Position numbers and translations under genes: made by a program
Part shown: positions 23,180-34,577 of the stretch, one piece after another
Position numbering within the stretch: the first letter of the stretch is position 1
Layout: each line of letters begins with the position of its first letter
DNA from: Caenorhabditis elegans
Taxonomy: Eukaryota > Nematoda > Chromadorea > Rhabditida > Rhabditidae
DNA length: 64,000 nt
NCBI RefSeq assembly: GCF_000002985.6
Contig: NC_003282.8
Coordinates: 620,001-684,000 of the forward strand
Direction of reading: 5' to 3'
Notes under the pieces: model-generated
Databases searched by the model: none
The model's input: only the letters and a program-made list of their open reading frames with translations
Told to the model about the DNA's origin: nothing

Positions 23180-25750
23180 CCTGCCTGACCTACGCCTACC
23201 TTGTGACTGGACCTAATGCTTACCTACTGAACATTGCCTACCCCTCGGTCATCTGCTTATAGCCTACTATTGTGTGTACTACCATAAATTTCTGCATAAA
23301 TACTGCATAAATTTCAATGACATACCGTGTGTCTAGCTTGCGGCAACATGTTTACCTTTCAAAAAGAGTACTGCCTAGTACACAAGTACCTGCCTGTAGG
23401 CATGCGACTTACCTACTGGCTACCTTACGGCAATATACCTACCGCTTGGCTATTTTTCACCTGCCCAAATGCTATCTAGGTGGCTTACGCCTGTGCCTTG
23501 ACTAGGTAGTGGCAAACATGAGATAACAGGGAGGTAGGCACGTAGGCTGTTAAGATTGCCCGGCTTTTCGGATTATTTTATCTTTACAAACACATGTGTT
23601 TTCCAGGTAAACCAAATTCCAATCTTAACTCGGTCAACAGAAGATTTAAATTTCTGAAAAAACACCGAAAAGATTTCGTGATAATCCATGTGGGTGGTGA
23701 TGTCCAAGTATCGGGGTATAAAAGAAATCCATGTGCTCGGAATGATGTGCACCTTTTTTTCTTTTTTTTTGTTGGATTTTCTCGGAAATATGAAACCAAA
23801 TATAAGTTTGTACATAGTTTCGTCATTTCAAACAGAAAATTTGTACGCAAAAAATAATATTTTTATTAGTTTTTTGTGTATGCAAGGGTGAGAGCAGCAA
23901 ATTGAGCAAATAATAATAATGATAATAATAGCTCCAAATGTTTGCTGAAATTTTTTCCCAATATGTTTTGAAGCGGTAAACATTTGCGTGCATATTTGGA
24001 TATTTGCCCCCGCAGTTTTGTGGCTAAAAATTTTGTCGTTTTTAGGCTTACATCTTGCCTACCAGAGAGTTGTTTCCTATATCATGCCCCTTTAAGTGTG
24101 TGTGCCTGTCATTCGCCTGTCTGATGTCTGCCTACCTGATGTCTGCCTACCTGAGATAGCTACCAAGCCGAGGGCAGCCATGAGGTGTGACTACCCTATA
24201 CCTACCAGTACCTACCAGAAACGTGCCTACATTACTCATGTCTGCCTACATGCCTACCGCACGCCTGCCTATACTTCTTCCCCTCAATTTTTCACTAATG
24301 TTAATTCGCGTGAATGCATAAGCCAAAAAAGAGTGAAGTTTACTTTTTTTTTTTTTCAAAAAATGATGTTTCAAATTCACTCAGAAATGTTTGCTTGTCT
24401 CTTTGAAAAAGGTTCTCAAATTCATATTTCCTACAAAAAGAGCCTTCTGTTCAGAAATCCAATTCCATGAATATTTAGTTTGCCGCCAAATCTCAAATTT
24501 CTGGAACTAGTTCCCCAACTTTTCTTTACTTTTCAAAATTCAGAAATCACCGGCTCTTTTTGCAGATTGAGTGAAAAAATTCTCATTTTTCTTGTCAAGT
24601 GGGTGAAAGAAGCTTATGTATATGTATACGTATACAACTTTTTGTTGTTGTTCACTTTTTGCTGGATATACAAATCGGATCGAATAGCGCACACAAAAAG
24701 TCACGAGGTTCGACCGAGTACAACAAGTTTCGTATTTGCATTTTTGTGCTTGTGCAGGGGTGTGGTGATCTTGAGCTCAAACTTCAGTTGAGCAAAAGTA
24801 TTATTCACTGCGTAAATTTAGACGACGCCTTATATTTTGGTATAAGATGTTTTTTTTTTGAGTTTTTTTTAACGTTTTGGGCAATTACCGAGATCCTTAG
24901 AATTTTGGTCAACGGCAGTTTTTTTTTACAAATTTGAAGTTGAAATATATTTTGTAATTTTTTTCACCAATTTTTTTGGGTCTGAAACATTTTCAGTGTA
25001 TTTTTGCACTACTTCCGAGTTCCTTAGAGTTGCTCGAAGATCTGCTTTTGGAATATTTTTGATGATTTTGAAGATGTTCAGGCTAGCTATATTTCTTGGG
25101 GGTCTTTTCTCTAAAAAATGAGGTGATTTCAGCCGTGATCATCCTCTTCTCGCGTGTAGTTTTTCAACATTAAACTATCTAAATATCTTCTAGGCTTATT
25201 GGTATTCGGCTCACGTGTGTGCTCTTGGCCTCTTCCAGTCACCACCACCTACACACCAAATTGACTCATTTTCTTCTAAAGACTCCAAGAAAAACACAAT
25301 TGAATCTTTTTTCAGTATTAGATTCTGTTCGTTGTGCTGCCACGAGCTTGCTCATTTCATTCGCAGAAACTTTGTCAACTCTGAATATTTGTTCTAAGTA
25401 TTGCCTTCAAGGTGACCTACGGCTTTTTTGTGTCTTCAGGCACTGTATGTAGGTTACTTAAGGAAGGCACGTAGGTATTAAATTATGTTAGCCTACCATG
25501 ACAAACTTGGGTGATAATAGCCAGGCTTTAGTCAGGCAGTAGGTTGGCAGTAGGCAGCCATAAGGCAGGTATTAGGCAGGCTTCAGGTAAGAATATATTA
25601 GGTACGCAGTATGAAGGCACCTACTCCTAAAGACATGGCTGAATTCATTGCCTACGGTGTAGTCATAGGCTGTAGGCAGAAACGTGAGTAGACAAGCATT
25701 AGGCAGGCACCAAAACCTGTGATAATCAGCAGAAATTTAGGCATGTAGGC
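23180..25750. repeat. GTAGGCA family, three clusters
   Basis: Clusters at about 23180-23545, 24050-24265 and 25450-25750 with mixed orientation, separated by AT-rich unique sequence. One contains two exact copies of CTACCTGATGTCTGC. Confidence 0.6.
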
Positions 25751-27849
25751 TGAATTGTTTCAACCACAACGTAGTCAACCCTTTCATTAAGTACATCTCC
25801 TTCCTCATCAACCCCTCACTTGATTTTTTTCTTTTTTTTTCCGCGTCGCCGAGCACTTTTCATAGACAAGAGAGCAAAAAGCGCTATTTTTTTCCTATGA
25901 CCACAAATTAGATCCGTGTTTGGAGCAAGCTTGTCAATCAACCCCGCTTCTAGGTCTAAAAGTTCTTGGAGCTTACGTAAATCCTTCTACTTTAGGCAAC
26001 ATGACGAATTGTCAGAAATTCCAAATTCGGAAGACCCACACAGATTTAGTAGTTCAGGAACAATTTACTTGCTCAAATGTTGCTCCATATCACCTGATGT
26101 TTTTGCCACAAAAACAACCATGTTTTCTCCAAAACAAATACCGAAAAGTTCTGAGAGTCTAAAGCAATTCTGGTGGGGTTCCGCGTAAATTGAAAAAAAA
26201 AACATGCAAGGTTGCCCTCCAATTAAGACATCAATGTTCCCTTCTGTGGGTCATTTATCTGGGTGGAATTGACATGTTATATCCTAAATCCTTTTTTTTT
26301 CTTTTTTTCAATCTTTACACTTTTCTCTTTTTTTTTGTGTTGCTTTAAATCTTGTCCGTTAGACAATAGATTGTTTTTTGCATAACGATGTTGTCGCTGT
26401 CTAGAGGCTCCCGGCTCATCTAATGAGCCAAAAAAAACGAACAACAATGTCCTTTAGTCTAGGCGGCTGATGCGAAATTTGAAAGAGAGAATTAATGGTA
26501 GGGTAGTTAATATTAAACACTTTTTTACCCGAAAATTTTTTCCAGAAAAAAATTCTAAATTTTCCTGAAATTGGTAATTCCCACTAGGCATGTTTTAAAG
26601 GCTGGCAGAAATATTTTAACCTATTTTACACCAGATTCCACCTACAAGTTCCAGACATACTATTCCTAATACCCCTCGTTGCCCTCATCAGATGACTCAA
26701 CGAGCATCTCACCCTCCATGGAGCTTCATCTTCCATTCTTATTCATAATTTAAATTCTGAAATTCGACTCACTGCCACGAGATGTGTAATCTTCTAACCA
26801 CAACGCGTAGGAGGACGCTTCTGCTGCTGAAAATATTTTCAGATTAGATGTGCTGCCTCCGCTTTTAGATGTGCTTCATTTGAAACTATGTAGTAAGAGA
26901 AAAACAACTATAGTTGGAGCTAATTGGATTTGGTATTCGAGGGAGTGTAGGAAGCTTTTTTTTTGCAAAACCTGTTTGGCTTCGTTTTTTTCGGAATAAA
27001 ATTCCTTTTTTTTTCTGAAAATATTTTACCCTAAAATTTCTGCCACTTAAAATGTTTTTTTTTTAGTTTTAAAAAAATCCCAGATTTTTCCTCTTTCCAA
27101 AAAAACTGAAAAAAAAATTGATAAATATTTTTCAAAAATACTTTCAGATTTCCATATTTTTTCTGATTAAAAAAAATTGAAATTTTTTGGAAAATCGAAA
27201 AATAAATTATATTGGTAAAAAAACTGGAAACCCCCGAACTGAAAAAGCCGATTTTTTCGGTTTAAAATTTCTAAAAAAAAAATTTTCCCAAAAATCTTTT
27301 TTTTTCGATTTTCTGATTTCTCGAGAAATACTTTAAAACATCCTCTCCCAAGAGTACAGTAACCTAACACATCTCCAGTTTATCCCCCTATTTAATCACG
27401 TCAACTTTTTGTTTACCAGGATGCTCTTCTGAGCTGAAACTCAAGCCCCGCCCCCATCCCTCTCCAATATCCTTTCTCATCCGCCCAGTGCCATTCATTT
27501 TGTTTACCTTCGCCCAAAGTTCGCGAGCACCGAATGTTGACTTTTATTCGTTTTCTTTTTCATTTCAAAATTCCAATTTCAAGCTTTTCATTACATGAGT
27601 TGCCCTTACCAAGTTTCAAGCTCTCACGTCATTACACGCTGCTTTTTATGTCAATCACAGCGACACTTGCACTCACGGCTTCTTCTTTTTTCTACTTTCC
27701 GGCAAAGCATTTACAGAAGACATTTAGAATGCACATTCAGAATCTTAGAAGAGATTGGAATTGATTTAGAGGTCACAATGATGGTTTCTCAGAAGTATTT
27801 TGACACTTCCTTCTTTCCAGAGAACTTATGTTGCGCCGAAAATAAGCTT

Positions 27850-28300
27850 CTTCAAAATCTAGCAAAGGCGGCAAACGATTTTTTCCGGCAAATGGAGAAA
27901 ATGCCGGATTTGAAATTCATAATTGCCAATTTTCCGAATTTGCCTAAAAAAAAACATTTTCGGCAAATTGTGGTTTTGCACTTTTTTTTTTTGGAAATTT
28001 CAGAATTTCAATTTTAAGCGACAAAACTGTACGAATTCTAACAATTTTTCTACATCTTTTTGAAAAGCAAGCGAATTCTATAAAAATATCTAGAAAAAAC
28101 GGGGGAAAAAATTCAAAAAGACACATTTTTAAGTATCTCCGTCTTTAAAAACATCCCTCTGAAAATTTCCGGCAAATTGATATCCGGCAAACCGGCAACT
28201 TGCCGGAATTCAAATTTTTCGGCAAATCGGCAAACCGGCAATTTGCCCATTCGCTGAATTTGTCGACGAAAAAATTGCCATACGGCAATTGCAGCCCACC
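27850..28300 (-). repeat. GCCG-type repeat with core, inverted copy
   Basis: Contains CCGGCAAACCGGCAACTTGCC-type units. The core region near 27985-28080 matches, in reverse, the AGATGTAGGAACATTCATA segment of the copy at 5436-5860. Confidence 0.7.
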
Positions 28301-28901
28301 CCTGATATAGATACCTATGATTGTATTTCCAAAAGCCGAAAAAAAAAAACAAAAACAAGCCTAAAAAGCCTAAAAGCCCTAAAGCCTAAAAAACACCAAA
28401 ACACCTGCCTACCTACAAGGTATGTTTACATCCCAAGCCTCCCCTCTCTCCGTCACAAATCTCCAAGTGTTGACCTACTCTGATCCATGACGATCATCCT
28501 GTCCATCTATTTTCGTGGGGGTAATCTCCGGGATTACCGTCACTTCGCCTAGAAGCTACTCTTCTCGCAACGTCAGCAGACTGATAATAACAGCGCGGCT
28601 CTCCTCTTATCAACGACTAATCCAATCTTATAAGTGACGTGACCTTGTTGTACATATATGTATATATAAATGTAAATGCTCTGTTTTTTACACACATACA
28701 TTCCCATTCCTTCTGAGAACCCCAGACTCACGATGTGCCTAATGAACAGAAGAAGGCTCTCTCTCTCTCTATTTCTTGAGTGCATTTGCATTTGTCTCTG
28801 CCCGACGGCGGCAAGAAAGCGAGCCGAACCCTTCAATTTTTCCCTCTACATCTTTTTGACTGGCGCTCACCCCAATTCTCTTTGACCCTATTTTTAGGAC
28901 A

Positions 28902-28915
28902 CCCCCCCCCCCCCC
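28902..28915. repeat. C14 homopolymer tract
   Basis: Fourteen consecutive C residues preceded by GGACA. It is isolated, in an intergenic region. Confidence 0.9.
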
Positions 28916-29665
28916 TCTTCCTTTCCATTTTCCTTCCAATTTTTGACGTCAAATTTGGGGTGGGGTTGATTGTGTTTTGTCCTTCTCCATGAATTTCTGA
29001 TGCCACTTGGTTTTTTGATTTCGAACGTTTTTTTTCGTCCGCTGTTGATGTTTTGGCCTCAAGTACGTCAAAAAGTTACGTGACTATTTCAGTCGGATCT
29101 AATTTAAGCCGCAGCTGAAATTTTGGATGTGTGCTTCCGTGTTTTCGGAATTTATTTTAGGCACACGGAGGTTTTTTTTCCCGGAATTAGAATTACACCG
29201 AAAACAATCCTGTGAAATTTCGGACTTTTTTCGCTTCTGAAATGTCCAAGAGGAGTACACTTTTCAATTTTAATTCTTTGTCACTTGATCGCATTTCCAC
29301 CGAATCCTTACAAATTTGGTTCCAATCGACTTCTGAGCTGCTCCTTGACATTTTAGTCAGGGGTTTTTTCCCGTCAAACAACAAGAAGCTCCACCCACAT
29401 TTTGTTGTCCATCTCATCGATGTCTCATAAATCTTCAAGTGTTCAGCTCATCCGCATTCTGACCCGATATAACCCATCTATTGCCCACTTCTTCTCCCTC
29501 TGCAGTAGAATATATTAGACGGTGAAGAATTGAAAATGCATTGTAAACTTGTGCAACACTCTACTCTATTGTTCTATGTTTTAACACTACTTTCTCTTTT
29601 CACTTTTTCTTACTTTTGTCTTTAAATTTCGGCTCTCAGTTTTTAGTAAGTATTGCTGTTCCAGA

Positions 29666-31792
29666 ATGCCCCGCCGCAACCCCTTGTGGCTCCGACTCCC
29701 TGGCTCATCGTCCCCATCATCTTCCTCGACTACCGAGGAACTCCGTCTGGCCGCCCTGTCACCGTACAGCCCAAATGATGACATCTCCTCGATCCCCGAC
29801 TCTTTGGAGCATTCGCCGGCAAAAACTTCCGATGATGGATCTGAAATTTCTAGAGCAAAGTGAGTATCCTGTTGTCTTGCTCTAAAATTGTTTCCTTAAA
29901 TAGTTTCAGTTTCAGCTCTCCAAGCTCGCCGTCTCGTTCCCCGAGCAAGAAAGTATCCTGGTCACTATTTGATCAGGTCTCTCTGTCCGGCGAAGAATTC
30001 CTACTTCCTCGTCGCTTTGAGGCAATTGAGCTCAACGCTGGAACGAGCACTCGATCCACTTCAATTTCCTGCTCAGCGACAGACCTTCTCGAGAGTGATC
30101 ACGTTACAATCCGCAAGATTTCGCTTCAAGACCCGGCCACAGCTAGACGGGAATACCGGAACATTATCCTGTGCAGACTCCTTCCCCATCCAAATATTCT
30201 CCCAATTTCCGAGGCTTATGAGGTAGATTCCACATTGTATACGGTATCGGAGCAAATGGACGGACGGCTCAGTGACATTGTTGAAGAGCGGTTGACACAT
30301 TTCGTGGTGGCCAAGATTTCACATCAGATTCTCGCTGCCGTAGCGATGATGCATCAGAATGGAATTGCACATGGGGTTAGTTTTTTTTTACTTTTTCCAT
30401 ATCGGCAAAAAAACATGGTGATTAGGAAATTTAGAAAAAAAAATTGGCCTAACTCCTTACAAATTCAGGACCTGACACTCAGCACGATTTACGTCAACAC
30501 TGACGCGGAACTCCGTCTCTCGTCCTATGGTAAAAGCGACGACTCTTCAGAACATCTTGACGAGAGATATCGAGGTAAGCATAAACTTTTGCGAGTTAGA
30601 AAAGACTTATGCTTGGGATCGGTTATTAAAAAATGTTGATTTAAAAAAATTTCACCCAAAAAAAAGTGTTTTTTTTTCAAAAATTTCCAGAATACTTTTC
30701 TACTTCTAATCATCTTTTTTGTGAAAAATGTTTTTTGTGGTTTTACGGGCCTCGAACTTAGGGAATTCAATTGGAAACTTTAGGGGGCCCACGTGGTGTC
30801 AGAGAGTCTCATTTCGGCTTGATCTACGTAGATCTACTGCGGGAGAAGAGACGCAGAGTTCTCAACTGATTTCGCATGGTTGAGAGTGTGCTCAAGTCAC
30901 ATATTTTTTGGCGAAAAATTCCCGCATTTTTTGTAGATCAAACCGCCATGGGACAGACTGGAACTACGTGGGGGCCCTAAAAATAGATCCAAAAGCAGAT
31001 TTTTCACATTTATGCACAATTTTAAGTACTTTAGAGGCAGAAATCTGGATGCTTTTTTGGAAAATATTATTTTTTGAAAAAAAATTTTTTTTGGCGGCAA
31101 AATTTTTTTTCAGAATTTTTTTCAAAAGGTGTTTTAAGCTCCGCGAATTTTCAACAAAAAAATGCAGAAACCCGTTTTTCTAGTGATTTTTTTTCCTGAT
31201 CCAAAAAATTCGGAAAAATCATCCGAAATTTAAATCTACGGGAAAACTTCCTTGTAAGAGCAAAGAAAACATTATTCTAACAAAGTTTTATGTTCTGAGC
31301 CAACTAAAAATGTCATTCCAGATGACCTACTCTCAATCGGCGCCATTGTTTCGCGTTTCTTGATGAACGAGGAGGAAATGTTCAAGTTCTCCAAGTCCAG
31401 AAATCTCAAAGATATCGACTGGAGAGTTGTGCTCGAGGGAAGCAGTGACTCGGGACTTCTTGGTAAGAACCTATTTTGAAGATTTTTGGGAGATTTTTTA
31501 AAAAATCAATTGTTTCCAGATTTCAACGCCCGATCTCTACTGTTCCAACTTCTTGAAGGACGTCAATCGGCTCGAGATTTGCTCCGTCATCCGTATTTCA
31601 AATCATTCCGCGCTCCACAGCACCAAACTGTCGAGCGAAAGCATACTGTAGTTGGGCAGAAAACTTCTGATGAAGTTTTAGGTAATAATAATTTTGAAAT
31701 TTTTATCGATTTTCAATAAAAGTTTTTCAGACAAACTTCGAGAAGAACTTCAACGATTCAATCCATTCAACATGTCAGAGATTATGCTCTGA
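29666..31792 (+). CDS. MAP-kinase-like pseudokinase
   Basis: Six exons join in frame to 376 aa: 29666-29859, 29910-30375, 30469-30574, 31322-31462, 31520-31681, 31731-31792. A CTGTTCCAG acceptor ends one base before ATG. Residues 1-80 are Ser/Pro-rich and probably disordered. A kinase fold of MAPK/p38 type follows (PRRFEAIELNAGTS, then VTIRKISL, ARREYRNIILCRLLPHPNILPI, LTHFVVAKISHQILAAVAMMHQNGIAHGDL). Key catalytic parts are lost. The glycine loop is NAGTSTRST. The VAIK lysine position is R133. HRDLKxxN is HGDLTLST (219-226). DFG is SYG (239-241). The activation segment with the TxY and APE motifs is almost deleted, leaving about 14 residues before DDLLSIGAIV. The C-lobe end DFNARSLLFQLLEGRQSARDLLRHPYF is kept. 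It should not phosphorylate; a scaffold or allosteric role is inferred. Exon 2 may start at 29910 or 29916. Confidence 0.85.
30784..30978 (+). repeat. 190-bp inverted-repeat element, copy 1 (pseudokinase intron 3)
   Basis: Ends GGGCCCACGTGGTGTCAG and CTGGAACTACGTGGGGGCCC are imperfect inverted repeats. The inside holds GAGTCTCATTTCGGCTTGAT, GATCTACGTAGATCTAC, GACGCAGAGTTCTCAACTGA and GTAGATCAAACCG. Two further copies are at 40101-40285 and 40838-41029. No coding capacity; MITE-like. Confidence 0.85.
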
Positions 31793-31862
31793 ACATTTTT
31801 TTTTGTTATTTTTTTTCTATTATAACACGGGTTCTGGTCTTCCTCATTGAATTTTCCGTGTT

Positions 31863-32045
31863 TCATTGACAATCGCCGCCAAGGCGTGGGAAAGTCGTGT
31901 ACTCCACACGGACAAATACATTTAGTTTTACAACTAAAATCGAGCCGCGGCGCGCCGTAAATCTACCCCAGATATGGCCGAGCCAAAATGGCCTAGTTCG
32001 GTAAACTCTTCCATTTCAATTTATGAGGGAAGCCAGAAATCCGTG
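31863..32045 (-). repeat. dispersed repeat, copy 2
   Basis: Inverted copy of the repeat at 1533-1732, lying about 70 bases after the pseudokinase stop codon. It could supply or interrupt 3' UTR sequence. Confidence 0.8.
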
Positions 32046-32246
32046 TTATAAGAGATATATTCCCCCCACTAGTTCGAGTTTCATTCCCCCATCCATGCGG
32101 TTTCTTGTCTGTGGTTCCCGATTGAGAACGATAACTTTGAAGATTTATTTCTCATTAAAAAAAAATAAATAAATACTTGTTTCTTTTTTATTCTTCTATA
32201 TATTTTTCATACTTTGACATGAAAAAAAAATTCAAAAATGATCATG

Positions 32247-33414
32247 TTATTTTCCAAATCCACCACGGCACGTCGGACTGTCTTCTTGCTTCTGTCCGTC
32301 CCACTTGCTGGTTGGAATAGCGTCGATTCGAAGCGCGTGGACAGTCGTGGCAAGCTCCTTGGCAAGACACGTGTTCACAAGACGATGTCTCTGAAAATCA
32401 ACATTTTTTTGGGTTAATACGGGCTTCCAAATTTTGTGAAAACCATAGAAATTCGTTTCAAAAATTGTGCCCGTAAATCGACACAAGAGCTACAGTGGGG
32501 TCATTTAAACAATTACTGTAGTTTTCGCTACGAGATATTTTGCACGTCAACAGAATTTTTTGTTCTTATAATAACCATAATTTGGGTCTCGTTAGGTATT
32601 GGGGCCGCAAACACGAAACTTCCAAATTTTTGAACTATTTTCGCCAATTTTAGCGAAAATTTGCGATTTTTGCTCCAAAAATGCGGTATCATCCGGCGGC
32701 CTCGAAACTAAATTTTCTGTTACATTGGAAAAAGAGTGCGTCTTTAAAAAAATACAGTAACTTCAAAATTTTATTTCTACCGAGTTTTTATCGATTTTTC
32801 ATAGTTTTTCTCGCGAATTTATGTGTTTTTATTGTTATGGGTTTTTTTAAATAAATAAATAATTTTTATCGAAAAATTATGAAAAGTCGATGAAAATTGC
32901 GCAGAAACGAGTCCTTGAAATTACAGTACTCTTTAAAGGCGCACACCCGTTTGTATTTAACAAAACTTGTCGTGTCGAGACCAGATATCATACTTTTAGC
33001 CACGAAATCGACAAATCCATGTTTTTAAGAAGGAATAAATTGGCGATAATGTTGAAAAAGCAAATGTTTTAGCTGAAAAATTGGTAAAGCCTATGAAAAA
33101 GTGCCGTTCCACGGCCTTTAGCGAGTTTTTCCATGTGTTCGACTAATCCATGTATCGATCTTTTTCCACCAACCTCGATGACACGTTTCCCCTCGAACTC
33201 ATCACTGACAACTTGCACTCGGAAGTGCTTCTCGGCTCCTTTTGGAACGTTGTGCAGGTGGCTCTCGCATTCCACTTCGAGATGTTTTGGCTAGAATTCA
33301 ACAGTTTCCTTCCGACATATTTAGAGATCAGTTTACCTGGAACGCGGCGAACAGCTTCTCCTTGAGAAGACGTGCTACTGGGCCTTCGCTCAATGTGCTC
33401 ATTACTCTTTTCAT
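32247..33414 (-). CDS. BolA-like protein (BOLA1 type)
   Basis: Three minus-strand exons, 33414-33337, 33290-33174 and 32390-32247, join in frame to 112 aa. The protein reads MKRVMSTLSEGPVARLLKEK, then PKHLEVECESHLHNVPKGAE, KHFRVQVVSDEFEGKRVIE, RHRLVNTCLAKEL and VHALRIDAIPTSKW. The conserved BolA elements are present: the LEVxxESHxH strand, the FEGK loop and RHRLVN...VHAL with the invariant histidines. BolA proteins act with monothiol glutaredoxins in Fe-S cluster transfer; BOLA1-type members are mitochondrial. Two in-frame ATGs (33414, 33402) are possible; the first is 5 bases after a TCACAG acceptor. The gene starts 123 bases after the rpl-15 stop codon on the same strand. Intron 2 (783 bases) carries half of a dispersed foldback repeat near 32465-32551. 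Confidence 0.92.
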
Positions 33415-33418
33415 GAAG

Positions 33419-33422
33419 ACTG
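33419..33422 (-). promoter_or_regulatory. probable operon trans-splice acceptor (SL2 type)
   Basis: On the minus strand AAAATCACAG ends at 33420, five bases before the BolA ATG. A variant poly(A) signal AATGAA (complement of 33495-33500) lies about 38 bases after the rpl-15 stop and about 75 bases before this acceptor. That spacing is usual between C. elegans operon genes. Confidence 0.6.
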
Positions 33423-33537
33423 TGATTTTAAAAACTATTTCTTTTTTAATGTGAAAAATACAAAGATAAAACAATTAGGTTTGATAACAACCATTTCATT
33501 TTCGGAACAAGCCCAAAACAAAATAAAATAACAAGAT

Positions 33538-34571
33538 TTATCGCTTGCGGTGGAAAACTTTGGTGTTCTTTCTCTTCCAGTTCTTGGCTTGGGATCCTCC
33601 GCGGGTAGCAGAGAAACGCCATCCCTTTCCGAGTCCACGAGACTTGCGTCCAGCAGAGGTGAGTCCTCTTTGCTCACGGTGCTTGTGAACTGGCTTGGTG
33701 ATCCATTGGGTGTCTGGGTTACGACGGATAGCCTTGTGGAATGGATCGATCAGGACAACCTCGTAGAACTTGTAGGTGGAGTCCTCAGCAACCCAGTAGG
33801 AGTTGAGAACACGGAGGGATCCAAGACGACGTCCAGCGCGGCCCTGAAATACAACGAATTAACTTTGAAAAGTAAATGCTAATATCTGAAAATTTTGTTT
33901 AAATTGTCACAATGTCATGAATCCAATACACCACAAGGTGTTCGGGGATTACACAATGTTTTTCTATAGCCATCAGTGGATTAAGTCAGTACTATTAAAA
34001 ACAGTCTGCTTTGCCCAGACACTGAGGCAACAATTTCATCTAATCATTTAATTCGTAGTAATCACCTCAGCAACGGCTTGCTTAGACTTGGCGTTCTTGA
34101 GCTCGTTAACTCCATGGGTCTTTGGCTTTCCGTAGGTTTGTCCCTTGCAGACTGGACGCTTTCTGTTTCCTCTGCGGACACGGACGCGGTAGACAACGAA
34201 TCCTGAAAAATGAAATTTAATCTCAATAAATTGTATCAATGATATGAAACTGGAAAGTTCTATATAACTCAACAGGGATTACTCAATGAATTTTATATAG
34301 CCATCAATGGATTAGGTTGCTCAAGCGGGTGCAGGGCACCTTGCCCAGACATTGTGGCAAGTAGCTTTTAAAATTTTATTCAAATCTTTACAATCTTACC
34401 TTGCTTGGCACGGTATCCGAGACGGCGAGCCTTCTCTGGTCTGGTTGGGCGTGGGACACGGTGGACGGCGCTCAACTGTCTGTAGTGCCAGGTACGAATA
34501 CGGAGCAAGTAGCGAAGAGCATCTGACTGCTTCTTGCGCCAGATTTCCTGCATATACTTGTATGCACCCAT
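33538..34571 (-). CDS. rpl-15: 60S ribosomal protein L15
   Basis: Three minus-strand exons, 34571-34400, 34202-34066 and 33843-33538, join in frame to 204 aa, the usual length of eukaryotic L15 (eL15). It starts [20 protein letters not shown] and continues [60 protein letters not shown] and RREQ-type basic segments, ending [10 protein letters not shown]. It is an rRNA-binding core protein of the large subunit. A CTTTCAG acceptor ends 5 bases before ATG, as for SL1 trans-splicing. It appears to be the first gene of a two-gene operon with the BolA-like gene. Both introns hold H/ACA snoRNA candidates, a common arrangement in ribosomal protein genes. Confidence 0.98.
33902..34030 (-). ncRNA. H/ACA snoRNA candidate in rpl-15 intron 2
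   Basis: On the minus strand a 129-base segment starts TTGCCTCAGTGTCTGGGC. Hairpin 1 closes with CCTCAGTG against CACTGATGG and has an inner stem CAGACT/AGTACTG. A hinge AGAAAA follows. Hairpin 2 pairs AATCC with GGATT around ACACC-TTGT-GGTGT. ACA lies three bases before the proposed 3' end. The loops TCTGGGCAA and TTAATCC are shared with the candidate in intron 1, suggesting the same guide pocket. The pseudouridylation target was not identified. Confidence 0.75.
34229..34362 (-). ncRNA. H/ACA snoRNA candidate in rpl-15 intron 1
   Basis: Paralogue of the candidate in intron 2. It starts ACTTGCCACAATGTCTGGGC; the first hairpin closes with CCACAATG against CATTGATGG. It has the same TCTGGGCAA and CTAATCC segments, a hinge ATATAAAA, the shared CATTGAGTAATCCC, and ACA three bases from the end. 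The inner stem sequences differ between the two, so they are diverged duplicates. The second hairpin is less clear by eye. Confidence 0.7.
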
Positions 34572-34577
34572 GTTTTC

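Larger units (their letters stand above)
13845..29665. other. 15.8-kb stretch without a supported gene
   Basis: It contains an HSE-like array (14210-14760), GTAGGCA-type clusters, GCCG-type repeats (17130-17450, 27850-28300), TTAGGC-type arrays (19105-19190, 20213-20335, 20765-21000), a C14 tract and long AT-rich sequence. Open frames are short and mostly low complexity or repeat-derived. A gene with very small exons could be missed by eye. Confidence 0.5.

Noticed and set aside
23573..23857. Overlapping open frames of about 80-88 aa on both strands
   Set aside because: Unstructured Lys/Phe-rich translations of AT-rich sequence without exon signals.
25916..26188. Two overlapping 80-90 aa open frames with fairly high complexity
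   Set aside because: No partner exon, no clear domain and no convincing splice or poly(A) context; could be a gene fragment but not supportable by eye.
27595..28017. 140-aa open frame
   Set aside because: Its end runs into a GCCG-type repeat and the rest has no recognisable protein features.
33550..33882. 110-aa plus-strand open frame
   Set aside because: Antisense shadow of the rpl-15 last exon.
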